The notes under the pieces were generated by a model. That model was not told the origin of the DNA. It did not search any database and saw only the letters and a list, made by a program, of their open reading frames with translations. The translations under genes and the position numbers were made by a program. From contig JAGXKW010000018.1 of assembly GCA_018334995.1 (NCBI GenBank), positions 1-52,253 on the forward strand: a DNA stretch of 52,253 bases, written 5' to 3'. Positions 23,964 through 31,797 of the stretch are shown one piece after another. The first letter of the stretch is position 1. Every line of letters begins with the position of its first letter. This DNA comes from Wenzhouxiangellaceae bacterium (GTDB lineage: Bacteria > Pseudomonadota > Gammaproteobacteria > Xanthomonadales > Wenzhouxiangellaceae).

Positions 23964-25271
23964 TCAATACTCATCAACACGAATCGCCCTCAAGCGTGCC
24001 TCGATCCGGTCCAGCAAAAGATCCGCACAGCCGCCGGGCGAGACACGCGCGGCGAGGCTGTCGGCCGGATCGCGTTCGGCAAGCGCCTCGAGTTCGTCGC
24101 CCACCTTGCGGTAGGCGTCGCGAAACGACAGTCCCTCGGCGACCAGCTCGTTGGCCCGGTCGGTGGCGTGCATGGGCGCCGCCATGGAGTCGCGCATCCG
24201 TTCATGGTTCCACGCCAGCCCGGCCAGCAGCGCCGGGACCAGGGCCAGGCCTTCCAGCCCGCGGCCGAACGCGCGCAGCACCGGCGGCTTGGTGTCCTGC
24301 AGATCGCGCTGGTAGCCCGAGGGGAGGCTCAGCACCGAATCGAGTTCGACCCGCGCGCCGGCCACGCTGGCGTGCAGCGCGCGCAACAGCTCGACGCCGT
24401 CGGGGTTGAACTTGTTGGGCATGATCGACGAGCCGGTGCAGAATTCCGGCGCGACGGTGACGTAGCCGAACTCCTGGCTGGCGTACAGGCCGATGTCCCA
24501 GCACAGCCGCCGGAGATCGGAAGTGGCCGCCGACAGCGCGTCGATCGCGCGCAGTTCGACCTTGCCGCGGCCGGCCTGGGCGGTCTGCGGATTGACCACC
24601 AGGCGCGCGAATCCCAGTTCGTCGGCAACGCCGTCGCGGTCCAGCGCCAGGTTGACGCCGAAGCCCGACGCGGTGCCCAGCGGGCTTGCATCCAGCCAGT
24701 CGCGGATGCTCGCGGCCAGCTCGGCGTTGTCGACGAACGCCTCGGCATGGCCGGCCCACCAAAGCCCCAGTGAACTGGGCATGGCCTGCTGCAGGTGGGT
24801 ATGCCCGGGCAGCGGTACGCCGCGCTCGGAGTCGGCGCGCCGGAGCGCGACCTCGGCGATGTCGGCGCACAGTGCCGATAGACGCGCGAGCCGGTCCTTG
24901 AGATACAGCCGAAGGGCCACGGCGACCTGGTCGTTGCGACTGCGGCCGGCGTGGATGCGCTTGCCGGTCTCGCCCAGGCGCTCGGTCAGCCAGGCCTCGA
25001 TCGCCGAATGGCCGTCCTCGAAGCGCGCGTCGAGCACGAACTCACCGTCGTCGAAGGCCCGGGCCAACGCGTCCAGCTCGCGGCACATGGCGCTCGCCTG
25101 GTCGTCGGTCAGCACCCCGATGCGCGCCAGACCGCGCGCGTGCGCCTGGCTGGCGCGGATGTCGAACGGCAGCAACTCGCGGTCGAGCTCGACGTCCTGG
25201 CCGGCCAGGAAGCGCATGATGGCCTCGGGTACTTCGTGCCTGCCGGATTTTTTCCAGATGGGCTCGCTCAT
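23964..25271 (-). CDS. argH: argininosuccinate lyase
   Basis: 435 residues. It splits argininosuccinate into arginine and fumarate, the last step of arginine synthesis, in the cytosol. The superfamily signature GSSIMPNKFNP (280-290) carries the catalytic Ser loop; HAGRSRNDQVA and PLPGHTHLQQAMPSSLG (the catalytic His block) are present. The start overlaps the argC stop by ATGA (25268-25271). Last gene of the arginine cluster. Length is slightly below the 457 of E. coli. No rho-independent terminator is visible downstream. Confidence 0.95.
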   Translation of the reverse strand: MSEPIWKKSGRHEVPEAIMRFLAGQDVELDRELLPFDIRASQAHARGLARIGVLTDDQASAMCRELDALARAFDDGEFVLDARFEDGHSAIEAWLTERLGETGKRIHAGRSRNDQVAVALRLYLKDRLARLSALCADIAEVALRRADSERGVPLPGHTHLQQAMPSSLGLWWAGHAEAFVDNAELAASIRDWLDASPLGTASGFGVNLALDRDGVADELGFARLVVNPQTAQAGRGKVELRAIDALSAATSDLRRLCWDIGLYASQEFGYVTVAPEFCTGSSIMPNKFNPDGVELLRALHASVAGARVELDSVLSLPSGYQRDLQDTKPPVLRAFGRGLEGLALVPALLAGLAWNHERMRDSMAAPMHATDRANELVAEGLSFRDAYRKVGDELEALAERDPADSLAARVSPGGCADLLLDRIEARLRAIRVDEY

Positions 25272-26263
25272 CGTGCTTCTCCTTCGGCGGATCCGACCGG
25301 CGTCGAATCGATGCCGGTCAACTCATCCAGCCCCAGCGCCAGGTTGATGTTCTGCAGCGCCTGCGAAGCAGCGCCCTTGAGCAGATTGTCCAGCACCACG
25401 ACAAAGCTGGTCCGCTGGGTGTCGCGCGTGTCCACGCTGAAGCCGCCGACCTCGACGCCGGCGCGCGGGGCGAGACCGGCAATCTCCGGCACTTCGGCGC
25501 ACACCCGCAGCAGCGGTTCGCCGTGGTAGAAGGCCTCGAACTCGGCCTGCAGCGAATCGGCCGAGGCCGGTGCACTCAACTCGACGGCGATGGTCAGCGA
25601 GATGCCGCGGAAAAATGCCGCCACGTGCGGGTGAAAGCGCACCGGCCGGCCGAGGTGGGCGCCGATTTCCTGCTCGTGCACGTGGCCGGTCAGCGCGTAG
25701 GGAATCAGGTTGTCGCGCAGCCGCTCGGGGTCGTTGCGCGCCGACGGCGTGCGGCCGGCGCCGGAATGGCCCGACACGCCGAAGATCACCGGTGGGCCGA
25801 TCAGCTGATCACGCAGCGGCAGCAGGCCGAACTGCGCGCCGGTGGCATAACAGCCGGGATTGGAAATACGCCGGGCGTCTCTCAACGCAGCACGGTTGAA
25901 CTCGGTCAGGCCGTAGACCCATTCGGCATCGAACCGGTAATCGGCGCCCAGGTCGAGGATCAATGACTTCGGATGCGCGGCCTCGATGGCCTCGACCCAG
26001 GGCGCGCTCATGCCGTTGGGCACGGCCAGCACCCAGACGTCGGCATCAGTCCCGCCGACCTGTTCCGGCGCCAGCGCGGCAAAGCGCTGGTCGGGGTCGG
26101 GCCAGGCCGGGACCTGGTCGACGATCGGCTCGCCGGCCTGCGCGCCGGACGCGGCCAGCGCCAGCTCGATCGCCGGATGCGCCGCCAGCAGTCCCAGCAG
26201 TTCGCGCCCGGTATAGCCGCGCGCGCCAATCAGCGCCAGCCGATGTTTCTTTTTTTCACTCAT
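25268..26263 (-). CDS. argC: N-acetyl-gamma-glutamyl-phosphate reductase
   Basis: 331 residues from ATG 26263 (AAAGG about 8 nt upstream). It reduces acetylglutamyl phosphate to the semialdehyde with NADPH. The nucleotide motif is ALIGARGYTGRELL near the N-terminus and the active-site Cys is in SNPGCYATG; HPHVAAFFRGI is in the C-terminal domain. It is coupled to argH by an ATGA overlap and separated from the kinase/acetyltransferase gene by a 215-nt gap occupied by repeat arrays. The frame upstream to 26299 reads through the repeat array and was rejected. Confidence 0.95.
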   Translation of the reverse strand: MSEKKKHRLALIGARGYTGRELLGLLAAHPAIELALAASGAQAGEPIVDQVPAWPDPDQRFAALAPEQVGGTDADVWVLAVPNGMSAPWVEAIEAAHPKSLILDLGADYRFDAEWVYGLTEFNRAALRDARRISNPGCYATGAQFGLLPLRDQLIGPPVIFGVSGHSGAGRTPSARNDPERLRDNLIPYALTGHVHEQEIGAHLGRPVRFHPHVAAFFRGISLTIAVELSAPASADSLQAEFEAFYHGEPLLRVCAEVPEIAGLAPRAGVEVGGFSVDTRDTQRTSFVVVLDNLLKGAASQALQNINLALGLDELTGIDSTPVGSAEGEAR

Positions 26264-26277
26264 GCTCGAAACCTTTC

Positions 26278-26466
26278 CACAGATTGCGCAGATTGACACA
26301 GATTGAAAGCGACGTTCTTGCCGGGGGGCTGTTCGGACGGCTTTTGATCAAACCGGGGTCTGGCGCTTCAAAAGCGGGGTCGAACACCTTGCCCCGAAGT
26401 TGATAGGGGAACCAGACGCACTGCGCAAGTCAATAAATAATCTTTGCCAATCCATGTAATCCGTGG
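26278..26466. repeat. inverted pair of CAGATT / AATCC(A/G)TG arrays around a spacer
   Basis: At 26278-26308 the unit CAGATTG recurs three times (CACAGATT, GCGCAGATT, ACACAGATT). At about 26446-26466 the opposite-strand type AATCCATGTAATCCGTGG appears, giving an inverted pair around some 140 nt. The spacer contains a GGGGTCTGGCGC...GCGGGGTCG direct-repeat-like stretch. The whole lies in the gap between argC and the kinase/acetyltransferase gene. Confidence 0.6.
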
Positions 26467-26478
26467 ACGCGGGTTTTG

Positions 26479-27798
26479 TCATCCTGGCTCCTGCTGCCAG
26501 CCGGAATCGCGCGCCGCGGCGTCGGTGACCAGGCGCGCCATCTGCGCGTAGTCGTCGATCCCGATCGTGTAAACCACCCAATGGTCGCGCCGGTGGCTGG
26601 TTTCGGCCTGCTGGAAATACCAGCCGGCGATCGGGTTGTTGATCCGGGCGCGCCAGTACATGGCCGGGCAGCGCGCGCGCAGCGCCTGCCACAGCGCCGC
26701 GCCCAGGCCTTCGCCGCGCGCTTCCGGGGTCACCACGATCTTGTCCAGGTAAGGCACGCCGTCGGCGCCTTCGAGGATCAGGGCGGCCGCCCGGCCGCTT
26801 TCGGCCATCAATAGTCCGCGTAGCGGACGACGTTCCAGCCAGTCGGAACGAAGCCTGCGGTCGAAGGCGTTTTCCAGCAAGGCTTCGAGCGCGGCACGCC
26901 GCGCTTCCGGTACGGCTTCGAACCACTCGATGCGTTCGCCCTTGCGCACCAGCGTACCGGCGCCGGTATGGGTGAACAATTCGCGCGTAAGCTTTTCGGC
27001 CGAAGTGATCGACACCGAGGCCGAGGCCGGTAGCGGCTCGAGCATGTCGCGGATCTGGGCCAGTTTGAGCTGCATGCCGGAGTGGACCCAGGACTGCGCC
27101 ATCAGGCCTTCGTAGTCGTTGGTCAGGCTGATCGCCGACATGATCCGGCCGTTTTCGTCCAGCAGCCCGCCGGTGGGCGTGAGAAAGATGACCTTGTACG
27201 GCTTGGTCGCCCAGACCAGCTCGCGCGTGGCGATATCGGCGTTGATGTTCATGACCTGGCCGGAACGCGATTCACCCAGACAGGCGACGACCGGCAGCGC
27301 CCCGGTCTCCACCGCGCCGCGCACCGCATCCAGGCGCACGTCGGCCACTTCTCCGACCAGACCCAACCGCTCGCGGTCGGCGAAGTTGCACTCGAACACG
27401 CCGTGCAGAAGTCCGCGAGCGCGCACGCCGTGGTGCTCCAGCGCGTCGACCAGCCGAGCGTTCTCGCGATAGATCACGGGCCGGGCGATGGCCATGACTT
27501 CCTCGGACGTCACGCGCAGCCCGTCGCGCTTGAGCGTCTCGATGCCGGCGTCGGCCAGCGCCTGATCCAGTTGCGGGCCGGCGCCGTGCAGCACGATCGG
27601 ATACAGGCCCAGCCGGTGCAGGAAGGCGAGCGCCGCGACCAGGGCGTCGAGCCCCTCGGCCAGCACCCCGCCGCCGACCTTGACCACCGCAAAGCGGCTC
27701 TCGTTGACCCGCGAAAACTGCTCCAGGTACTGGCGCGCTTCGCGCGACGAGCCGAGCTGCCCCAGCAGCTCGGTGACGATGGGGCGGACTTCGGTCAC
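26479..27798 (-). CDS. argB: bifunctional acetylglutamate kinase / N-acetylglutamate synthase (NAGS-K)
   Basis: 439 residues from GTG 27798, which overlaps the argE stop by GTGA. The first ~285 residues are an amino-acid kinase domain (FAVVKVGGGVL, VLHGAGPQLDQAL, MNINADIATRELV); the last ~150 are a GNAT acetyltransferase (KIVVTPEARGEGLGAALW is the acetyl-CoA site, with MYWRARINNPIAGWYF). This domain order and length match the Xanthomonas NAGS-K that replaces separate ArgA and ArgB. It makes acetylglutamate and then phosphorylates it. Enzymes of this type are usually inhibited by arginine. The residues upstream to 27876 overlap argE and are not used. Confidence 0.93.
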   Translation of the reverse strand: MTEVRPIVTELLGQLGSSREARQYLEQFSRVNESRFAVVKVGGGVLAEGLDALVAALAFLHRLGLYPIVLHGAGPQLDQALADAGIETLKRDGLRVTSEEVMAIARPVIYRENARLVDALEHHGVRARGLLHGVFECNFADRERLGLVGEVADVRLDAVRGAVETGALPVVACLGESRSGQVMNINADIATRELVWATKPYKVIFLTPTGGLLDENGRIMSAISLTNDYEGLMAQSWVHSGMQLKLAQIRDMLEPLPASASVSITSAEKLTRELFTHTGAGTLVRKGERIEWFEAVPEARRAALEALLENAFDRRLRSDWLERRPLRGLLMAESGRAAALILEGADGVPYLDKIVVTPEARGEGLGAALWQALRARCPAMYWRARINNPIAGWYFQQAETSHRRDHWVVYTIGIDDYAQMARLVTDAAARDSGWQQEPG

Positions 27799-28886
27799 GC
27801 CGCCGACGCCTCGCCTGTCGCAACGATGGCGCGATACTGGCTTGCGGCGGTTTCGAGCTGCTCCAGCGCCACCCATTCATCCACCGTGTGGGCCTGCTCG
27901 ATATGTCCCGGACCCAGCACGACGGCGTCCATGCCGGCGGCCGAAAACAGCGATGCCTCGGTCCAGAAATCCACGCTTTCGGTGATCTCCAGCCCCAGGG
28001 CCTCGGCAAAAGCCCGGGCCGCTTCGCTGCTGCCGCCGCCCGAAGGCAGCGGCGGGCCGGAAAACGGTACTTTCCAGTCGGCCCGCGCCTCGGCGCCGGC
28101 CAGGCCCGAGATTGCATCCAGGAATGCCTGGTTATCCTGGCCGGGCGCCAGGCGCGCCGAGTAGTGCAGGTCGCAGCCGTCGGCGATCACATTGCTCTTG
28201 AGCCCGCCGGCGATGCGGCCGACGTTGAAGCAGGTAGGCCGGCCGGCCTCGGCCTCGCGCGCGCAGTGCGCCACGGCCGCGGCAATCCAGCGCCCGGTGG
28301 CGTGCACCGCGCTGTCTTCCAGCGCGCGAAATTCCGAAGAGTGCCCGGCGGTGCCGGTAAAGTGGCCCAGCACGGATAGAAATCCGCGGTGGCCCAGCAC
28401 CGCGCGGTTGGCCGTAGGCTCGCAGACCACGGCCTGGCGGAATTCCTTCGCCGGCGCGGTGGCGAGAAATTCGCGCACGCAGCAGCCGCCGGCGCCTTCC
28501 TCGTCGCTCGTGAAAAGCAGCGCCATCGGCGCGTCGGTGGCCTCGGCCACCGCCAGCAGGGCGGCCGCTGCACCCTTGATGTCGCACACGCCGCGCCCCC
28601 AGGCGCGAGCATCGCGCACGGTCAGGCGCAGCGGCGGCACGCTCCAGCCGTCGCCCACCGGCACCGTGTCGAGGTGACAGTTGAACAACACCTCCGGGCG
28701 GCCGCGCCGGGCGAACAACGTGACGTGGCCGTCCCCGTGGTCGAACATTTCTATGCCGAACGATCTCGGAAGAATGCTCCGGACGTAGTCGAACATCGAC
28801 GCGGCCGGGGTGATCGCGCGCGGCGGATTCTGGCTGTCGCAGGTAATCAACGGGCTCAGGTGCTCGAGGATGCGCTCGATGTTCAC
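27795..28886 (-). CDS. argE: acetylcitrulline deacetylase (ArgE-like M20 peptidase)
   Basis: 363 residues from GTG 28886, overlapping the argG stop by GTGA. Metallo-deacetylase motifs in order: FNCHLDTVPVGDGW (metal His and catalytic Asp), WGRGVCDIKGA (bridging Asp), FTSDEEGAGG (general-base Glu and metal Glu), and a C-terminal GPGHIEQAHTVDEWV (metal His). In clusters with an acetylornithine carbamoyltransferase, as here, this enzyme removes acetate from acetylcitrulline and not from acetylornithine. That assignment is from context; the fold itself would fit either substrate. Confidence 0.9.
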   Translation of the reverse strand: MNIERILEHLSPLITCDSQNPPRAITPAASMFDYVRSILPRSFGIEMFDHGDGHVTLFARRGRPEVLFNCHLDTVPVGDGWSVPPLRLTVRDARAWGRGVCDIKGAAAALLAVAEATDAPMALLFTSDEEGAGGCCVREFLATAPAKEFRQAVVCEPTANRAVLGHRGFLSVLGHFTGTAGHSSEFRALEDSAVHATGRWIAAAVAHCAREAEAGRPTCFNVGRIAGGLKSNVIADGCDLHYSARLAPGQDNQAFLDAISGLAGAEARADWKVPFSGPPLPSGGGSSEAARAFAEALGLEITESVDFWTEASLFSAAGMDAVVLGPGHIEQAHTVDEWVALEQLETAASQYRAIVATGEASAA

Positions 28887-30091
28887 GACTTTGCTCCGGC
28901 GCTGCGCACCTTCTGGGCCAGCGTGGAGCTCTGGCCCAGCAGCTTGACGAAGCCCTCGGCTTCCTCCGGCGTCCACGAGGCCGACTGGGCATAGATCGAA
29001 TCCGGGTCCTGCAACAGGAACTCCGATCGAACGGCAGTGGCCGTCACGGCGTTGCCGTCGGTCTTCAATTCGACCTCGCCGGTGACGAAGCGGTTGGCCG
29101 ACTCGAGATACGCTTCGAGGTCGGCCTTGTGCGGCTCGAAGAAAAAGCCGGTGTAGACGAGCTCGGCCCAGCGCGCGGCGATCACGTGACGGAACTGGTT
29201 CTGCAGCCGGGTGTTGACCGCGTCATGCAACGCCCGGTGGGCGCACATCAGCGCGTCGATGCCCGGACACTCGAACACGATCCGGCCCTTGAGCCCGATC
29301 GAGACGTCGCCGGTATAGATGTGGCTGCCCACGCCGTAGGCGCCCAACTCGGGATTGAGCCTTTCCAGCATGGCCGGTCCGGTGATCTGCTCGCCGTTCA
29401 GGCGCACGGCGCGGCCGTGCTCGAAGCCCAGCGTCCAGCTCCCGGGCGCATCCGGCCATTCGGACCTGGGCCGGCAGCGCACCCGGGTGTCGTCGGCCGG
29501 CGCCTCGAAGCGGTCGATCTCCTGGCCCGACAGCGTCACGCCGAGCAGGTTCTCGTTGATCGAGTACTTGCTCGACGAGGCCGGCACCTCGACCCCGGCC
29601 TCGGCCATCAGCTTCAACTCGTAGTCGCGCACGTTGCCGGTCGCGCGCTGCAGTTCACGGATGGGCGCGAGGATGGCGTAGTCGCCCAGCGAGCGCACCG
29701 ACTGGTCGAAGCGCAGCTGGTCGTTGCCCATGCCGGTGCAGCCGTGCGCGAAACGCTTGGTGCCGATGCGGTCGGCGAGTTCGAGACACTGCTCGACGAT
29801 CACGTAGCGGTCCGAGCACAGCATCGGGTACTGGTCCAGCATGCGCGCGCCCGACCACAACAGCGGCACCACGAACTTGTCCCACAGCGGGCCGGCGGCG
29901 TTGAGCTCGTGATGCTCGGCCGCACCCAGTGCCAGCGCGCGCTCGGCGATCCACTTCTTGTGCGCGGCATCCACCCCGCCCGTGTCGACGAACGCGGTGT
30001 GCACCTCGAAGCCTTCCTTCTTCAGCGCCAGCACGCAGTAGCTGGTATCCAGCCCGCCGGAAAAGGCCAATACGATTCTTTCGTTGTTCAT
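28883..30091 (-). CDS. argG: argininosuccinate synthase
   Basis: 402 residues. It condenses citrulline and aspartate using ATP. The PP-loop is VLAFSGGLDTSYC at the N-terminus; HGCTGMGNDQLRFDQ and the citrulline/aspartate-binding stretch SSKYSINENLLGVTLSG are also visible. The length is that of the standard type I enzyme. The stop overlaps argE by 4 nt. A 245-nt gap with several repeat arrays separates it from the acetylornithine carbamoyltransferase gene upstream. Confidence 0.95.
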   Translation of the reverse strand: MNNERIVLAFSGGLDTSYCVLALKKEGFEVHTAFVDTGGVDAAHKKWIAERALALGAAEHHELNAAGPLWDKFVVPLLWSGARMLDQYPMLCSDRYVIVEQCLELADRIGTKRFAHGCTGMGNDQLRFDQSVRSLGDYAILAPIRELQRATGNVRDYELKLMAEAGVEVPASSSKYSINENLLGVTLSGQEIDRFEAPADDTRVRCRPRSEWPDAPGSWTLGFEHGRAVRLNGEQITGPAMLERLNPELGAYGVGSHIYTGDVSIGLKGRIVFECPGIDALMCAHRALHDAVNTRLQNQFRHVIAARWAELVYTGFFFEPHKADLEAYLESANRFVTGEVELKTDGNAVTATAVRSEFLLQDPDSIYAQSASWTPEEAEGFVKLLGQSSTLAQKVRSAGAKS

Positions 30092-30117
30092 GGTTTTCTC
30101 TTGATGGTCAAAATCTT

Positions 30118-30330
30118 TTTTGGCCGCGGATCAGCGCGGATAAACGGAAAGTCAGAATCTGATCGCCGCGAAAGCAATGAAAAAATAATCCATTCAAGAA
30201 GAGCAATACTTCATCACCAGCTTATTTCCATCTTCGTGCTCTTCGTGCCTTCTTCGCGCTCTTCGTGTACCGCTTTGTCTCTCTTTATCTTTTTTCATCC
30301 GCGCTCGTCCGCGTTCATCCGCGGCCGTCT
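30118..30330. repeat. inverted CGCGGAT arrays enclosing a CTTCGTG array
   Basis: At about 30121-30147 the unit CGCGGAT occurs twice (GGCCGCGGATCAGCGCGGAT). At about 30295-30328 the complement occurs three times (CATCCGCG, CGTCCGCG, CATCCGCGG). Between them, at about 30232-30272, CTTCGTG recurs four times, the same unit as at 8892 and 14177. Together they fill the gap between argG and the carbamoyltransferase gene. Coordinates of the inner array may be off by a base or two. Confidence 0.65.
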
Positions 30331-30336
30331 TTGCTT

Positions 30337-31344
30337 TTAACCCGCCTTATTTCCCATGAGAGACAACATCAGCGCCTTCTGCACGTGCAGCCGATTTTCG
30401 GCCTCGTCCAGCGCCACACAGTAGTCGGCGTCCATCACCTCGTCGCTGGCCTTGATGTTTCGTCGAAGCGGCAGGCAGTGGCTGAAGCGGGCGTTGGCGG
30501 TCATGGCCATCTTCTCTCCGTCGACCATGAAATGCCGGAACGGGGCGCGCAGTTCGGCGTCCTCGGCCGGCCGGCCGTACAGCGGCAGCGCGCCCCAGCT
30601 CTTGGCGTAGACCCAGTCGGCGCCCGAGTAGCCCTGTTCGATGTCGGTCGTCACTTCCAGGCTGCCGCCGGATTCGCAAGCCTGGGCCGCGGCGGCATCC
30701 ATGAACTGCGAATCCAGCCGGTAGGCCTCGTCGGGCACCAGCAGCGTGATGTCCATCCCGAACTTGCTTGCGATCAACAGCGCCGAGTTGGCCACGGCAG
30801 TGTTCAGCGGCCGCGGGTGCCAGGTCCAGGTCAGCAGGAACTTGCGGTTGTCGGGCCGGCCCAGGTGATCCTGGATCGTGCGCATCAGCGCCAGCTCCTG
30901 GCACGGGTGGATGATGGTTTCCATGTTGATCACCGGCACCGTGGCGTGCTCGGCCAGCGTCCTGATCACCCGGTCCTGGCGGTCGACCTGCCAGTCGGCG
31001 AACAGCGGGAACGCCCGGAGCGCGATCGCGTCACAGTAGCGCGACAGCACGCCGGCGACTTCGATGATGTGTTCCTCGGCATCGCCGTCCATGACCACGC
31101 TTTGTTCGAACTCGATCCCCCAGGCGCCCTTGCCCGGCTCCAGGACGACCGCGTGCGCGCCGAGCTGGAACGCACCGACCTCGAACGAAGTCCGTGTTCT
31201 TAGCGAGGGGTTCAGGAACAGCAGCGCGACCGTGCGTCCGGCCAACGCACGCGATACCGGCGCGGCCTTGAGCTCGGAGGCGGTGTCCAGCAGCCCCTGA
31301 ATCTCGGCGCGGGTGTAATCGACGGTAGAAAGAAAGCTTTTCAC
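30337..31344 (-). CDS. argF': N-acetylornithine carbamoyltransferase (AOTCase)
   Basis: 335 residues from GTG 31344. It transfers carbamoyl phosphate to N-acetylornithine, giving acetylcitrulline. The carbamoyl-phosphate motif is NPSLRTRTSFE; HPCQELA, YAKSWGALPLYG and SHCLPLRRN are shared almost residue for residue with the Xanthomonas campestris enzyme. The segment MDGDAEEHI keeps the Glu (here Glu90, Glu92 in X. campestris) that selects acetylornithine; succinylornithine enzymes have Pro there. Classical ornithine enzymes have quite different loops. First structural gene of the arginine operon. An intrinsic terminator with U tail ends 13 nt before the GTG, leaving GGAAACAGCGATT as ribosome site. 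Confidence 0.93.
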   Translation of the reverse strand: MKSFLSTVDYTRAEIQGLLDTASELKAAPVSRALAGRTVALLFLNPSLRTRTSFEVGAFQLGAHAVVLEPGKGAWGIEFEQSVVMDGDAEEHIIEVAGVLSRYCDAIALRAFPLFADWQVDRQDRVIRTLAEHATVPVINMETIIHPCQELALMRTIQDHLGRPDNRKFLLTWTWHPRPLNTAVANSALLIASKFGMDITLLVPDEAYRLDSQFMDAAAAQACESGGSLEVTTDIEQGYSGADWVYAKSWGALPLYGRPAEDAELRAPFRHFMVDGEKMAMTANARFSHCLPLRRNIKASDEVMDADYCVALDEAENRLHVQKALMLSLMGNKAG

Positions 31345-31357
31345 AATCGCTGTTTCC

Positions 31358-31386
31358 AAAAAAAAACCCAACCGGATGGCTGGGTT
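31358..31386 (-). terminator. attenuator terminator in the arginine leader (segments 3:4)
   Basis: Read on minus: AACCCAGCC, loop ATCC, GGTTGGGTT, then seven more T residues. All nine positions pair (one G-U). It ends 13 nt before the GTG of the carbamoyltransferase gene, so termination here would shut off the whole operon. No co-directional gene closely upstream needs this terminator. Confidence 0.88.
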
Positions 31387-31482
31387 GTTACGAATTCCGC
31401 TTTTTCAATGAATGAAAAGCTAGGCCACCCAGCCGAACAGGCGCCCGTCTCGGCGTCGCTGGCGCGGATCCATTGGACGGGT
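31378..31482 (-). promoter_or_regulatory. alternative pairing segments of an arginine attenuator (1:2 and 2:3)
   Basis: Segment 1 (31475-31482, reads ACCCGTCC), segment 2 (31427-31434, reads GGCTGGGT) and segment 3 (31378-31385, reads ACCCAGCC). Segments 2 and 3 are perfectly complementary over 8 nt, an antiterminator that would block the 3:4 terminator. Segments 1 and 2 pair at 7 of 8 positions including a G-U, a protector hairpin enclosing the Arg codons. Segment 2 begins 6 nt after the last Arg codon and ends before the leader stop, so a ribosome stalled on the Arg codons would leave it free while one at the stop codon would cover it. A small stem (GCTTTTC with GAAAAAGC) lies between 2 and 3. 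Confidence 0.75.
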
Positions 31483-31497
31483 CGCCCCGATGTTCAT
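31420..31497 (-). CDS. predicted arginine leader peptide
   Basis: 25 codons from ATG 31497 (GGAAGC about 9 nt upstream) to TAG at 31420-31422. The peptide contains RQRRRDGR, five Arg in eight codons, plus one more Arg earlier. Two of them are CGA, a codon that is uncommon in such GC-rich genes and should make stalling more sensitive. Alternative starts are ATG 31512 and ATG 31473. It sits upstream of an antiterminator/terminator pair in front of the arginine operon, the layout of his, leu and trp leaders. Too short for homology; the call rests on codon content and the RNA pairing around it. Confidence 0.75.
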   Translation of the reverse strand: MNIGATRPMDPRQRRRDGRLFGWVA

Positions 31498-31512
31498 TGC
31501 GGTTGCTTCCAT

Positions 31513-31762
31513 GGCGGCAACTTTGCCACAGAAGTCGATGCCTTACAAGTGGAGCGCGGATCGCGTTTGATCGCCGTTTCTCGGAGACGTACAGCATGAT
31601 CGTCTCCCCGACGACGGCCGGGCCGATGCTGGCGGAGCAGAGCGCCTTGCGCGCAAACAACCGAGTGCGGACTGCCACGGCAAGCAGCATCGGACGGCGC
31701 GCTGATGACCGGTGCCGCCGGAAGCGTTGCGTCATTCGGGACCCGGGACCCGGGCCGGCCAT
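31513..31762. other. region upstream of the arginine leader
   Basis: About 250 bp between the leader and the hflC terminator. TTGTAA at 31545-31550 (minus) with CAAAGT 17 nt on is a weak promoter candidate that would start RNA near the leader ATG. No ArgR-type palindrome is recognised. A 124-codon minus frame (31388-31762) crosses it but looks like a shadow. Confidence 0.35.
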
Positions 31763-31783
31763 CTTCCCCCGCGGCGGGGGAAG
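31763..31783 (-). terminator. GC-rich hairpin after hflC
   Basis: CTTCCCCCG and CGGGGGAAG form a perfect 9-bp stem with a 3-nt loop, 14 nt past the hflC stop on minus. There is no T tract, so it may only stabilise the mRNA 3' end or act with Rho. Confidence 0.45.
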
Positions 31784-31797
31784 AGGAGCATGCGGTT

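Noticed and set aside
31388..31762. 124-codon Arg-containing minus frame ending just before the attenuator terminator
   Set aside because: No ribosome site or plausible domain; its residues in the leader region follow a frame different from the one whose Arg codons and stop fit the pairing segments.
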